From: Jaminaea rosea
Lineage: Eukaryota; Basidiomycota; Exobasidiomycetes; Microstromatales
Direction of reading: 5' to 3'
DNA: 64,000 bases
NCBI RefSeq assembly: GCF_003144245.1
Contig: NW_020289995.1
Coordinates: 1 to 64,000, forward strand
Shown: positions 54,195 through 64,000 of the stretch, piece by piece
Position numbering within the stretch: the first letter of the stretch is position 1
Layout of the letters: each line of letters starts with the position of its first letter
Made by a program: the position numbers and the translations under genes
The notes under the pieces: generated by a model
The model's database searches: none
What the model was told of the DNA's origin: nothing
The model's input: the letters and a program-made list of their open reading frames with translations, nothing else

Positions 54195-55301
54195 TTGTGC
54201 GTACGTGATTGCTGAGTGAACTTGATGTCAGAGGCTTGGAGGGCCGCCTTTTTGTACGTCGCTTTGTCGTCCAGTGTTTGCTCTGAGCAAATGGCGAGCT
54301 GCGCAGCGATGTGTCTGCCACTTGCATCCTTACTCGTATTCCTTTGTCTCTCCTCTCTCCGCCACTGTCTCCTCTCTCCGCCAATGCAGACTTGATCAAC
54401 GTATGGTCCTTGTATTTGAGTGACCCCTTTGTATCCGGCGCTGCCCCCTCGCACTCGTGGAGCCTCTGGACCCCTGTGGTCTTTGCCGATCTCGACGAAG
54501 ATAAGCCACATCAAGAAGTCGCTCCGCATCGAGGACAGCGACAAACAAAGCTTCGGGCCTCGCCAAAAACTACGTCGGGCCACTCGGTGCCCGCCCGCTC
54601 TGGCTCTCGACCAATTGTCACTCCGACGCCACCAGATCCTTTGTCTGCTGACGCCCACAGGGCGCAAAATAATCGCGCCGAGTCGCATCTCATACTTCGA
54701 TGACACAGGTCAGTCGACCATTTCACGGAGCATTGGCGCTATGGCACTCAGAACAGCGACAAGACAAAGGCGACCATTATTGGTGTCCTGTGCGTCGTCG
54801 CGGCCTTGCTTCGGCGATCAGCTCCTTTCCGCCGAAAGCACACCAGAAGACCCAACCCTTGCACGACGTGATGCCAAGTCTCACAACATCAACCCATCCG
54901 TGCTGATTCTAGATTCGCACCCTTATCCCCTTGACCAGCACAATCTTTGCTTGTCCTCCGATTGTGTTGCTCCCGCTCGTGCCCTCGCTTCCCCTCAGTT
55001 GCCACCAGAAGGCAGCGACGAAAACCCCACAACCTTTCTTGATGCGCTTGAATCCGTCTGCGCCCGGTTCGGCCGTGCAGGCCTCGACGGTCCATGCTGT
55101 CGCTGGACGTGAAACGGCGATTGATGGCCAGACGATCTCCGGATTGAGAGCCCGACCCCGCAGCGATGCTCAGGTCGTACTCGTCAGCCCACACAAGATC
55201 AGCATCCGCGATCATCAAATGAATTGAGCAAATGCTGTGCAAGAGTTTCGACTGGGAGAGGGTTTGCATCTTGGATGGTGGCCGCTGCGTCCTAAGGACC
55301 A
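54195..55301. other. Ambiguous stretch with open frames on both strands
   Basis: A plus-strand frame (54420-55112, 230 codons) and a minus-strand frame (54889-55494) overlap. Neither has a domain. If the first gene X exon is not the true start, more 5' exons could lie here. Confidence 0.3.
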
Positions 55302-56201
55302 TCATGTGGACCCAAGCCGTTCGTTGCCGTGACGCACGAAGTCCTGGGCGGCCCACTTCATGTGCACGACAATCTCTCGCGCCCAGGGAGGCTCCTGAAA
55401 TTTCGTCTCTCCCACATTCCCCCTTCTCGTGCTCTTCGCTAGAACTCTGCCAATCTCTTGGTCTGCGCCGTCGCTTGAGAGAGCAGCCCAACATGCGATG
55501 CTAGCGGCAAAGAACCACATCTCGTCTAGGGTCGGCAACGCATCTGAGGGAGTGGCCAGGAGCAGGAAGCGATGCAAGCACCGCCTCAACTCCTGCTCTG
55601 GAGGCATGATTGCCCAAAAAGTGGAGCATACGTAGGGTGGCAGCCTCGCACCTGCTCTGAGGAAGTTCTTGCTCCTGCGCTCTTGGCTCATGGGAGCAAG
55701 TAGTTGAGGTAGGCGCTGACCACGCTGCCGCTGCTCGGAGCCAGGCAGAAAGGTCGAAATTGACAAGGCAGGTCGGAGCAGACGATTCGTCGACGCGAGG
55801 CCAATCAGCGCTTCGAGAAAGTCGGATGCTTGGCCATTATGAAGGGGCCAAGGATAAATGACATGAGGTCCATGATTAGACCACTTTTCAACGTCGGCGA
55901 GGTATCTGGCAATCTCTTTCACTTGGCGATATCGCGACAACTTGGCAAACGAGGTCGAATCGCGAAGAAGGCAGGAAACACGGCGCTGTATGGATTTCGA
56001 CGAGGCATAGAGCGCTTCTGCCCGCAGAGGTGTGCATGTTTCGGATCTGCTAGCCAGGTCGTGCTCATCCTGCAGAAGGGCCCATTGGACAACTTCGTCC
56101 AGGAGTTCTGATGGCAGCGCAGCCGATCTACTGGAACTTGCTCGGGCCGAGGAGAAAGGGTGTGTCAAGTATTGACCCTTTCTGAGGATGTCGATGCCCA
56201 T
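55302..56201 (-). CDS. F-box-like protein, uncharacterised
   Basis: An ATG at 56201 opens a 299-residue frame. Residues about 33-60 (LPSELLDEVVQWALLQDEHD and the following DLASRS) match the start of fungal F-box-like motifs, L-P-x-E-L-L-x-E-[IV], which link a substrate-binding protein to Skp1 in an SCF ubiquitin ligase. The rest is helical with a conserved-looking block (CSTFWAIMPPEQELRRCLHR) but no repeats that I recognise. The C-terminus (KWAAQDFVRHGNERLGST) is followed by a clean stop. The F-box call rests on a short motif. Confidence 0.5.
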   Translation of the reverse strand: MGIDILRKGQYLTHPFSSARASSSRSAALPSELLDEVVQWALLQDEHDLASRSETCTPLRAEALYASSKSIQRRVSCLLRDSTSFAKLSRYRQVKEIARYLADVEKWSNHGPHVIYPWPLHNGQASDFLEALIGLASTNRLLRPALSISTFLPGSEQRQRGQRLPQLLAPMSQERRSKNFLRAGARLPPYVCSTFWAIMPPEQELRRCLHRFLLLATPSDALPTLDEMWFFAASIACWAALSSDGADQEIGRVLAKSTRRGNVGETKFQEPPWAREIVVHMKWAAQDFVRHGNERLGST

Positions 56202-56405
56202 TGAGAAGGATGTTGTAGGAAAGCGTAATGTAGCATTGGAGATCCATCCGCGGAGGCTCGGAGGTCGTTTTCTTTCCGCCCCCAAATGACGTCAGGGAAT
56301 CACACGTGGAGGAGCTCACCAGCTTGTATATTCCTCTTCTTGAGATTCGAATCGTAATTTTATGACTGGACTCACAACGTCCCTTTGCCTCCTCACCGAC
56401 CCATC

Positions 56406-57485
56406 ATGCCAGCACGTCAGCGCATCGTCCTCTTTGGCGCCTCAGGCTTTGTTGGTGGCTCTCTATTGCATGCTCTGGTCTCACCACCTTCATCAACATT
56501 CGCGAGCGTCCTCGCTGTGACAAGCAGCGATGCCAAGGCTGCTCAAATTGAGGCCTGGGGCCGTTGGATTGGCGCGAGCTTGGAGACTCGAGTCATCACA
56601 AGTGAACATTCATGGGTCGCTGCAACTCCACTCGCCGTCGAGGCTGATCTGGTTATTCAAGCGGCAACGTCCGATGACCTAAAGCTCACTGAGGCGATCA
56701 ATGTCGGCTTGAAGCAAGGGCGACGAGGAAGTCTAATCCATTTCTCCGGCGTCCAGCTCATTGAGTCACAGCCCGTCGGCAAATACGTCGAGACTAGACT
56801 TTTCAATGACTTGGACTTGGAAGCGCTTGCCGCTATTCCTGAATCGGCAGCGCACCGCTCAATCGACCTGTCCATCGTCGACGCCGTGACTAGAGGCGAG
56901 CTCTACGGATCGATCGTGTGCCCAGCTCTTGTCTGGGGCACCGGGCGTGGCCCATGCAAGAGGGTGTCTGCGCAATTCCCAGACCTCGTCGCGAAGGCGC
57001 TCATGAACCGCTCAGCCGTTTACGTCGGCGAAGGCACCAACCGCTGGACAACCGTGCACATCGACGACCTGGTTGACTTGTCGATGCACCTTGTCCATCA
57101 TCACTTGATCGATCAAAAGTCCCAGCATCCTCCCTCTGCCCACTCGACTTTTTATTTCGCCAGTCACGCATCAAGTGACCAAGACTTTCGTTCCCTCGCT
57201 CGTGCCGTTGGAGAAGGCCTTTTTGACCTCGGCCTATTGCCAAGTGCAGATGCGCAGTCGTTGCCTGTTCCGGACTTTGACGCTACACAAAAGGGCGTTC
57301 GCATCGAGGACGACGCCCGCAGCGAGGAAGAGGCAGAGAATAGGACGCCAATCTGGCCGTGCCGAACTAATTGCAGATGCGTATCGGCGAGGGCTAAGGA
57401 GCAATTTGGTTGGATAGCAAAGCGGACCTTCGATCTTGCTGCCGCAAGAGAGGATGCCAAGGAAATCGCGAGGCTGATTGCATAG
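56406..57485 (+). CDS. NAD(P)-binding epimerase/dehydrogenase-like protein (atypical SDR)
   Basis: A single exon of 359 residues starting MPARQRIVLFGASGFVGG. The GxxGxxG nucleotide-binding loop is at residues 11-17, followed by a Rossmann pattern: VTSSDAKAAQ, ADLVIQAATSDD, LIHFSGVQLIES, and SIVCPALVWGTGRGP. A late block, YVGEGTNRWTTVHIDDLVDL, is typical of extended or atypical short-chain dehydrogenases such as NAD-dependent epimerases and NmrA-like proteins. The classical catalytic YxxxK is not evident; a GKYVETRLF segment stands where it is expected, so the enzyme may be non-canonical. The C-terminal ~80 residues recur as a fragment at 16.05-16.42 kb. Substrate unknown. Confidence 0.8.
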   Translation: MPARQRIVLFGASGFVGGSLLHALVSPPSSTFASVLAVTSSDAKAAQIEAWGRWIGASLETRVITSEHSWVAATPLAVEADLVIQAATSDDLKLTEAINVGLKQGRRGSLIHFSGVQLIESQPVGKYVETRLFNDLDLEALAAIPESAAHRSIDLSIVDAVTRGELYGSIVCPALVWGTGRGPCKRVSAQFPDLVAKALMNRSAVYVGEGTNRWTTVHIDDLVDLSMHLVHHHLIDQKSQHPPSAHSTFYFASHASSDQDFRSLARAVGEGLFDLGLLPSADAQSLPVPDFDATQKGVRIEDDARSEEEAENRTPIWPCRTNCRCVSARAKEQFGWIAKRTFDLAAAREDAKEIARLIA

Positions 57486-57943
57486 CACAGTGTCGCCCAG
57501 AAGCTTTTTCACTGGGTTCACAATACAACGCACCTTGAGAACTCAGTGCATCCTGAGCTGCCTTTGGATCACGTCGCTCGCGCCGCCCATTCTGCCCAGT
57601 CAGACCAAGTGGATGAAGGAGCAAATGGCTGAGAGCTATCGACCAAGTAGCCATGAAGGCCTCGACTGCTGTGATGCCGCCATCGACGCTCAAGGACAAT
57701 TGAAAGCAGCACTTGCAAGGGCACTCACAATGACCATCTGCGAGGTCGTTAATCGACAATGGCTGACGACGGTACTGGCAAAGCGGTGCCGATTGAACTG
57801 TGCAGGGCCATCCCGCTTACAGATGAGTCGATTACTCAATTTGCCGGCAAGGGGCGGAGGAGAATACATTACGACCTGCACCACAGCTCTCTGCGCACCC
57901 TTAGACGTTGGTCCGTCTCATTCTCTTTCCCGCATGCAACATC
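57486..57943. other. No confident gene
   Basis: Downstream of the epimerase-like gene, short frames only. I see nothing supportable. Confidence 0.35.
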
Positions 57944-58156
57944 ATGTCTTCTTCGAGGCTGTACTGCTCTGCGGTCCTTGAAGACAAGGACTTCGATGGA
58001 AGCTACGACGATCGTCGATATACTCTGGCTATCGGCGTCGCAGACCCTCCAGCTTCCGATCAGCTGGAATGGGACTTCGAGCTTCTACTGACTCTTGCAA
58101 TGCCTCGCATCGTCGGCATTGCTTACAGCATTGCTCGTCGTCTTCAAAGACACTGA
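57944..58156 (+). CDS. Small ORF (70 residues), tentative
   Basis: An ATG at 57944 opens MSSSRLYCSAVLEDKDFDGS, continuing through an acidic middle to LLTLAMPRIVGIAYSIARRL. The composition is protein-like, with a possible amphipathic or membrane-seeking C-terminus. No family recognised. It may be a real small protein or an exon. Confidence 0.28.
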   Translation: MSSSRLYCSAVLEDKDFDGSYDDRRYTLAIGVADPPASDQLEWDFELLLTLAMPRIVGIAYSIARRLQRH

Positions 58157-61100
58157 GATGATTTCGGCTGATCGACGGCCAGTCAATTGCGGCGGCGACG
58201 ATGCGCTCATCGACGGATTGACCGACGATTGACCGAGCCATGGGCCAGATTGAAAGAGACGAGAGTTGACGTTGATTCCAAAGCTTGGCGCAATCCACTC
58301 CTTTCGTGGTGCGGATGTCGTCATTCGTCACCTCATGGTCAATAAACTCGCTTCGGCAAGCACCACCTCTAAGCTAAGCGCATAGTGCGCATCGATCTTG
58401 ACATTCCAAGTTGCATGTAGCTCGTTCACATGGCCGGCTTCATCTTGCCGACGCATCAATCGCTTGCTCTTAGTAGACATACGGCGCTCTCGATGTTGCA
58501 AAATGCTTGATGTTGCCCTCCGCTGCGCACGACGGCGACGCAGGAGGACAGCAGAAAAAAATCCGGCGCCCCAGCTTTTGCCTGCGCGGTTCTATTTTCA
58601 CAAGCTGGCGAGAAGGCGCCGTTTATGAGGCTGGCCTTTCTTCCTTGGCCTCGAGGGAGAAAAGACGCAAGGCATCTTGAAACATTTACTGCGCTGCTTT
58701 GCCTACTGACTGTAGATGAAGACATTGGTTCACCTTGGCTGAGTCGATTGATCTCGGAGTCCAGACACACGCATTCATGATTGGTGCTCCCTCAGAGTGC
58801 GATGTTTTGCTCTTCTCCGCGGCTTTTATTTCAATTTCGTTTGACGCAAAAGTGTTGCTGATGCTTGACAAAACGAGGAATTACAACAGGGGCGTCCGCA
58901 GCATCTTGCGGCTCACTTCTCACTCTGGAAAGCCTCATTGGCGCCGCTGAAGAAGCACCGAAGGGACCGAGTTGGCTCAAAAGCGGACGTTCATCATTCG
59001 AAGCTGATCTGAGTCAAGAATAAGCTTCTCCTGCAACGCTCAGCTGTGTTTTCAGCTGTGTGAAAACGACCGTCCCTTGCGGTGGTGCTCTTTGCAATTG
59101 TAAGTGCGGTGCAAACATGTTGCAGAGCAAAAGCAAGCCGGAGCAAGAAGGCTCGGCACACAGATTGTCGGATTCCTCATGCGTGCTGCTCGTCTCCAGT
59201 CTCTGACGCCCACCATTCTCGGGTGACGGCGATACTGTCACGTATAGACCGACAGCACCGAAGCTAGTATGCTGACTGCTCTGCGTCGGCTCTGTACGTA
59301 CGCAGGGATGAAGTCGCTGAATGCAAAAGCTTGCCATACACTAAGCACAGATTGAGCTTCACGGGACGCATGCTAACGATGACGACATGCTGAATATTTT
59401 GCAGCCGCACCGCTCCGACGACGCAGCGTGATCTTCATTGATACTGGCACGTCTTTTCAAGACCTGAACAATGCGAATAGCGCCTCGCAAATTTTGATCT
59501 TCTACTGAGCACCGACCTGATGACCTCCACAGATTTGATGCTATTTTCTCGCTGTGAGTAATGACGAAATTGATTTGCTGCAGCATGTCAAGCGTACCCC
59601 AAGATTGGCAACCCGCGCACCGTTTGTTCATTGAATTGGAAATATGCCGGCAGTTCTGGCGATCTTTTGCACATCCTAGACACTACATCTCTGATTGTAC
59701 CATCTTGGCCGGAGTGTGTCACACAAAAATCCAAGAAATATGCTACCTCTGCAGAGTAGACGACATTTGCAACGAGAAATTGGGGTTGAATAGTCCGCAA
59801 TATCTACGCGAAGGCACCTTCTCTTTGTCCAAGTCGGACGACGCATTTGACATGACCTCAATTGCCCGTATATGTCGACCCAAAACAAGTCGACTCACTT
59901 CTTTGTGCTGTGGGTTCGTTGTGGTATACAGAGAATATCTCAGCTGTCGAGGAAGCGCTGATCAGCGGCACTTTGCGTACAGTCCCTGCGGCTGAAACAA
60001 AGGCACCGTCTTGGGCCGCAATGCCACAATGACGTGGAAGAATGAGCCATGTAAGCACTTCGAAATCACCTGGAGGGACTTGCATTAATCACCTCGATCC
60101 GTTGCCTTAACACGAGGTGAGCAGTGTCTTTCGTTGTCCATCGAGCCGCCAAAAATCACGATATAACCAGACGCCTTCTGTCAGCAGGAAGAAAGAATTG
60201 CTAATCACTTCTGTGGTCACATTTCTGTCGCCGCGACGCGAGCGATGTACGCTTAGGTCGAAGCTTTGCTTTGCTGCTCTTTGTCTTTCCGTCTGCTTCC
60301 CACGGGGCGGCAATGCGATAGAGACCCCCTTGATAGGGCGTACAATCTGCGTGAGACTTGTTGCTCAGCAACAATGTCCTCTGCGAACGTTTCGCCCCAC
60401 ATGACTATCCGCACTGTCTCAACCTCTCGAACGATGATCTTCTCTTCTGAGCAGCTGAAATCATTCTCTGCAGGTCAATCGGTCGAATGTCGTGCGCTCT
60501 TGCTTTGAACACCGCCAAAACGATGACAGGCGTTCTACGCTCCATCGAGGTAGGGCCGAATCGTCCATTCACGAATGGTGCTGAGAAGAGACATTCGCAT
60601 TGCACAAGACGTTCTGTACGAGCATTGCGTGCGATATGTTGCAGAAGCCAGAAAGAAAGAGGCGCTGCGCGAGAGCCATTGAGGGCGGAATGAAGGCAAA
60701 GGCTAGAGTCGCGTGTCTCTACGCTTATTGACAGTGGCTAGCAAGCGATCGTACTAAGTGATAGCAGCGTCCCAGTCCTGCGCTCCAGACTGCTCGAGGT
60801 GATGACTCGAAAGGACGTTGCGCTCACTGCGCGACCGCTGGCGGTAATTACGAGAAGGTCGACCGTACCACGATGCAGGCGGCGATCAAGAAGCGCAGGG
60901 CAGCCGCGAGCCCAATTCGAGCGTGGAATGTGAGCTGGAGACGGTGGACAGGCAGTGATCAATTCTTGCGAGCCTGAAGCAATGCGGTTAGAAGTACATT
61001 TCGGATGAGACTCACGAACCTCCCAGTGGCTCACCGTCCGGCCCTCTTACAGGCGCCGACCTGGACTCTCGGTGGACACCAGCCTCGGTCCGCCCCCTCT

Positions 61101-62499
61101 GCGCGCCTGTCAGCCCTACTCAAGGCAGCGCTGGCATCGGTCGTCTGGCGCGACGTTTCATTTTGCAGGTTTCAGGCGTCACGGCATCAGTCGCCAAGGT
61201 GTGGGCCGTGAACGACAATCTGCAACGCCGCGGTGCCCACGGAGCCGGGTTGGCAGAAGACCGCAGGCGTGCAGCGACGAAGGCCAGAGCACGGGTGACT
61301 GTCAGCTCAATGCTCCGGTGTGTACGCACACGAGCTTTCGAATGATCGTGGGCAACAACAGTGATGTCAATGGTGCTTTCAGGAAAAGCGGCTACGCGAA
61401 GCCGTTTCGCGCTATCCGAAGAGACTTTGCCAAGAGGCTTGACGCGATCGAGCTCTTCGCCCGCGAATGAACGAAGGCAAATCCCACCGTGTCCCCAGAT
61501 GGTCCAGACATTTCTTTTCTTCCCCTGCACCTCGACTCTCAGCAGATCCCTCTTTGCAAAGTACGGCAGATTGAGCTCATCAGACGCGCAAAATCACTGT
61601 CTGCGGAGGCCGTCACTCAGACTCGGTTGCCGAGGTTATCCGTGCTGACCGCTGTGCGCGCTTTGTCGAACTTGCTGGCCCCACAAAATGCTCACTCCGT
61701 TGTCTCTGTGCCACCTCCGCAGAGCTCACTTGGCGCGGGATGCAAGCCAAAGCGATCATCTGAACACGCCCTTCGCACTGTCTTGCAAGGCACCGTCACA
61801 CCACTCAATCATTGGTTACAAAGATCCTGTGGCCCTACATCGTTCACCGCGTGTTCAAAGGCCGCCACAAAAAGCCTCTTTAGAGCTCGCTAGACCTTCT
61901 TGAGTGAAACATCATATCCCCAGAGGATGCGCGCCAAATTTCTCAGCCATTCAGGCCTACACGTCAGGACGCGAAGCCGCCTCACAGGTCAGACCGTTTG
62001 GCTGAACAAGAACGACGTCAATACCGCAGTGCCCGCAGGGCGGCAGTAGCGGACCTCATCGCCATAAAGTAAGGAAACAAACAGACTGGTCTCTGACGAA
62101 GTGACCGCCAGAAGTCCGCTTTTCCTGGCTTCAATTGGTGGTCGACTCAGTGAGTCGCCAGAATACCCCTAGACTGTCGAGCAAATGAACGACCATGAGA
62201 CCCTTCCTGCGCACGCGATGGAGTGATGGCTCCCTCAGGAAGAAGGAACATTCGTCGCCCGCACGACACTCGAGAAAGAGATGACGCCCTTGAACGTAAG
62301 CAAGTGCCTCCTTCCTGGCGCGGCTCGAGCTGATGCTTACTCTATTGACACAAAAGGAAACCAGTGAATGAAGCATTCCGTCATTCTTATCATTGCCTAC
62401 TGGATATCGCATAGCGATGCCCGTCGTGGAGCAGCCGACTTCCAAAGGCCAGTCATCTCTCCCTCCATGCAGGACACATTTAAGTGAAAGAAACATCTT
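58157..62499. other. Sparse region, no confident gene
   Basis: About 4.3 kb with only short frames. Weakly protein-like plus-strand stretches occur at about 59.6-59.9 kb and 61.35-61.9 kb (for example IRRDFAKRLDAIELFARE and VRQIELIRRAKSLSAEAVTQ), which may be exons or relics. I found no domain, RNA gene or repeat. Confidence 0.35.
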
Positions 62500-63597
62500 T
62501 TATCCTAGACGAGCTTGGTTTTCCCGAAGACAACAATCCAACTGAGGATCAGCAGCACAGGTACCTCGACGAGTGGCCCAATTTTCTGCGAGTGGCTGGT
62601 CGAATCCTGTACCGAACGTCGCAATGTACACTGCCACTGCTGAGTCAAAATCACTCGACGAGAAGGTCAAGATCTGCGTCTCATAGGTCTTGTAGGTCGA
62701 CTGCTTCCCTGGACCGTATCTGCGGACCATGAACTGTACGAAGTCGAATCTTGCACTCAATGAGATGACAAGGTAGAGGATGAGCGGAACAGAACAGTGG
62801 ACAGTAGGCGCGAGGTGGTCCAGCACGTACGCCGCCTGCTTGCTCTCCGCTGAGATGGTGATCCTGGAATAGCCCGATCAGCGAAAATGGGATGAAGCGT
62901 GGAAGGAAGAAAAGACGCAGCGGTCGCGTACAAGCAAGTCCGATCCGCTAGATCGTGTCCCGACCCCAACGACAAGCAGAAATATCAGACGAATCAAATC
63001 GGCGATCGCTATTTGGCGGTACCGTAGATCGAAAGCGCCGAAGGCAGATTTCATGCTCATCCACGACATGGCTAGCGATGCGCTCGCAACGATCTGCAGC
63101 AACGACTTGAGGGTGAAGAGAATAGCGCGTATGTCCGTTCGGACTTTTGCGATGGACGCACAGACTGTGACAACCGCAATGCATCGAGCCGTACCGACAA
63201 AGACGGTGCCTCCGCGGTCGGTTGCGAAGTCGGAGAACATCGCGGATGCGAGGCCCAGAATGAAGAATAAGAGTCAAATGGACTCGCACTAACATTGCGA
63301 TCTGGCGGCGAAGTGCCAGATTGTGAGTTGTACGCAGTGAGTCAGCAGTCTCTGATCCAAGAAGGGCAACTTGCAGCTGAAGCGACTCAGTTCCGCCCGG
63401 GCGGGTTTGAAGGGAATCACGTCCGAGTGAAACCATCGTAGCGGCGCCGTGGCGCCCAGAAGAGCTTTCTCCTCAATCCAGGCATTAATTCTCCTTTCCG
63501 GTCCTTCCACGCAGCTCGTGTTCCAGGGTGCTCGACCAACGCCACGCGGTTGGGCCATCACGCAGCGGCGAGGCCGAGAGTGAGACTTGTTTATCAA
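62500..63597 (-). CDS. Putative multi-pass membrane protein, splice model unresolved
   Basis: Minus-strand coding blocks follow one another. One at 63.3-63.55 kb (MAQPRGVGRAPWNTSCVEGP onward) is soluble. One at 62.94-63.26 kb has three membrane segments (TARCIAVVTVCASIAKV; LKSLLQIVASASLAMSW; IAIADLIRLIFLLVVGVGT). One at 62.5-62.85 kb has a fourth (TVHCSVPLILYLVISLSARF) and a soluble tail. At least two introns are needed and I could not fix all sites. The layout does not match the ectodomain family at 26-36 kb. No known transporter or receptor signature seen. Confidence 0.38.
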
Positions 63598-63650
63598 TTG
63601 AAGCGGTCTAGAACCTTCTTCTTCCTCTCTCCCCGGTTTCTTGCCTAGCT

Positions 63651-63998
63651 CTAGCTAATGCTGGAGCCTCGCGTCCTCAGTTGCAACTCGACTTGCATAA
63701 GTGGATGGTCCGTCTTGATTCCGGCCCGCCAGAAAGTCAGGGAAGCTTCTGACCATGGCGTCGTTGCATCGGTCTCGCCGCCAGGTACTCGCAAGTAAGC
63801 GTGATCCAGGCGAGGCGTGGCTGAGATGGCTTTTCCCAAGGACGGTCGAGTGGGAATTGCCTCTTGCTGCTCGTCATCTTGCTGCTCCCTGTCCGGATGT
63901 GTCACAGCGTCGTGAAGATTCGGAGAGGGTCCATGATCTCCGTGAGGCCTGTCGCCAATCACAATCTCCTGCCCTAGTCTTTTTCTTCGCATTCTCAT
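63651..63998 (-). CDS. 3' end of a gene running off the right edge, tentative
   Basis: A minus-strand frame stays open from the window edge to a stop at 63651 and reads like the C-terminus of a protein (ATPRLDHAYLRVPGGETDAT, then ASLTFWRAGIKTDHPLMQVE). No domain recognised. The start lies outside the window. Confidence 0.3.
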   Translation of the reverse strand: MRMRRKRLGQEIVIGDRPHGDHGPSPNLHDAVTHPDREQQDDEQQEAIPTRPSLGKAISATPRLDHAYLRVPGGETDATTPWSEASLTFWRAGIKTDHPLMQVELQLRTRGSSIS

Positions 63999-64000
63999 TC

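Noticed and set aside
62500-63597. Pheromone receptor (seven-TM)
   Set aside because: Only about four membrane segments can be seen and no STE2/STE3 motif is recognisable.
1-64000. Transposon or virus-derived elements
   Set aside because: I looked for reverse transcriptase, integrase, transposase, capsid-like frames, long terminal repeats and terminal inverted repeats and saw none. The 1.7-kb inverted repeat contains ordinary host genes and no mobility gene.
1-64000. Biosynthetic gene cluster
   Set aside because: The methyltransferase, epimerase-like protein and regulators are 17 kb or more apart, with no core synthase (PKS, NRPS, terpene cyclase) in the window.
1-64000. CRISPR array, bacterial operons or riboswitches
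   Set aside because: Introns, fungal promoters and domain types show eukaryotic DNA. No spaced direct repeats were seen.

Overview
The window looks like nuclear DNA of a basidiomycete fungus, most likely a smut relative (Ustilaginomycotina). It is GC-rich, the introns are short (about 50-150 bp) with GTGAGT/GTACGT donors, and the proteins are fungal types: Zn2Cys6 regulators, an R1R2R3-Myb, a GATA factor, a GPI-anchored wall protein, RTA1-like and MARVEL-like membrane proteins. I see no transposase, reverse transcriptase, integrase or rRNA, and no tRNA I would defend. The class assignment is inference.

The most striking feature is a 1,703-bp inverted repeat (5-1707 and 51681-53383) bracketing about 50 kb. 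The left arm holds an intact Zn2Cys6 gene and only the 3' end of a second gene (gene X). The right arm holds an intact gene X and only the 3' end of the Zn2Cys6 gene. This reciprocal truncation is what an inversion made through staggered breaks leaves behind: one region, duplicated at both ends of the inverted block. At the right junction a MARVEL-like gene is cut mid-sequence and reads in frame into the duplicated DNA, forming a chimeric ORF.

Layout: 1-2.2 kb, left breakpoint with the Zn2Cys6 gene; 2.2-6.7 kb, no firm gene; 6.7-7.9 kb, GATA factor; 9.2-11 kb, nine-exon non-RD protein kinase; 12.4-14.4 kb, Myb factor; 16.0-17.1 kb, a gene graveyard (fragments of an NAD(P)-dependent epimerase and of a membrane protein); 17.6-18.7 kb, GPI-anchored Cys-rich protein; 21-26 kb, unidentified and partly decayed coding sequence; 26.4-36.5 kb, three membrane proteins sharing one topology (three N-terminal TM segments, large outer domain, one C-terminal TM); 36.3-37.8 kb, a Zn2Cys6 regulator damaged in its zinc cluster; 38.9-39.7 kb, bacterial-type methyltransferase; 40.7 kb, small secreted peptide; 41-46 kb, a Zn2Cys6 gene with a decayed inverted copy beside it; 48.5-51 kb, broken RTA1-like gene and broken regulator; 51.2-54.2 kb, right breakpoint; 55.3-57.5 kb, F-box-like protein and intact epimerase; 58-64 kb, sparse, with a probable multi-pass membrane protein near the edge.

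There is no metabolic cluster. The picture is a rearranged accessory region rich in regulators and surface proteins, in which several families have one intact copy and one or more decayed copies. Splice models were built by eye from splice sites and reading-frame continuity and have not been tested against RNA.
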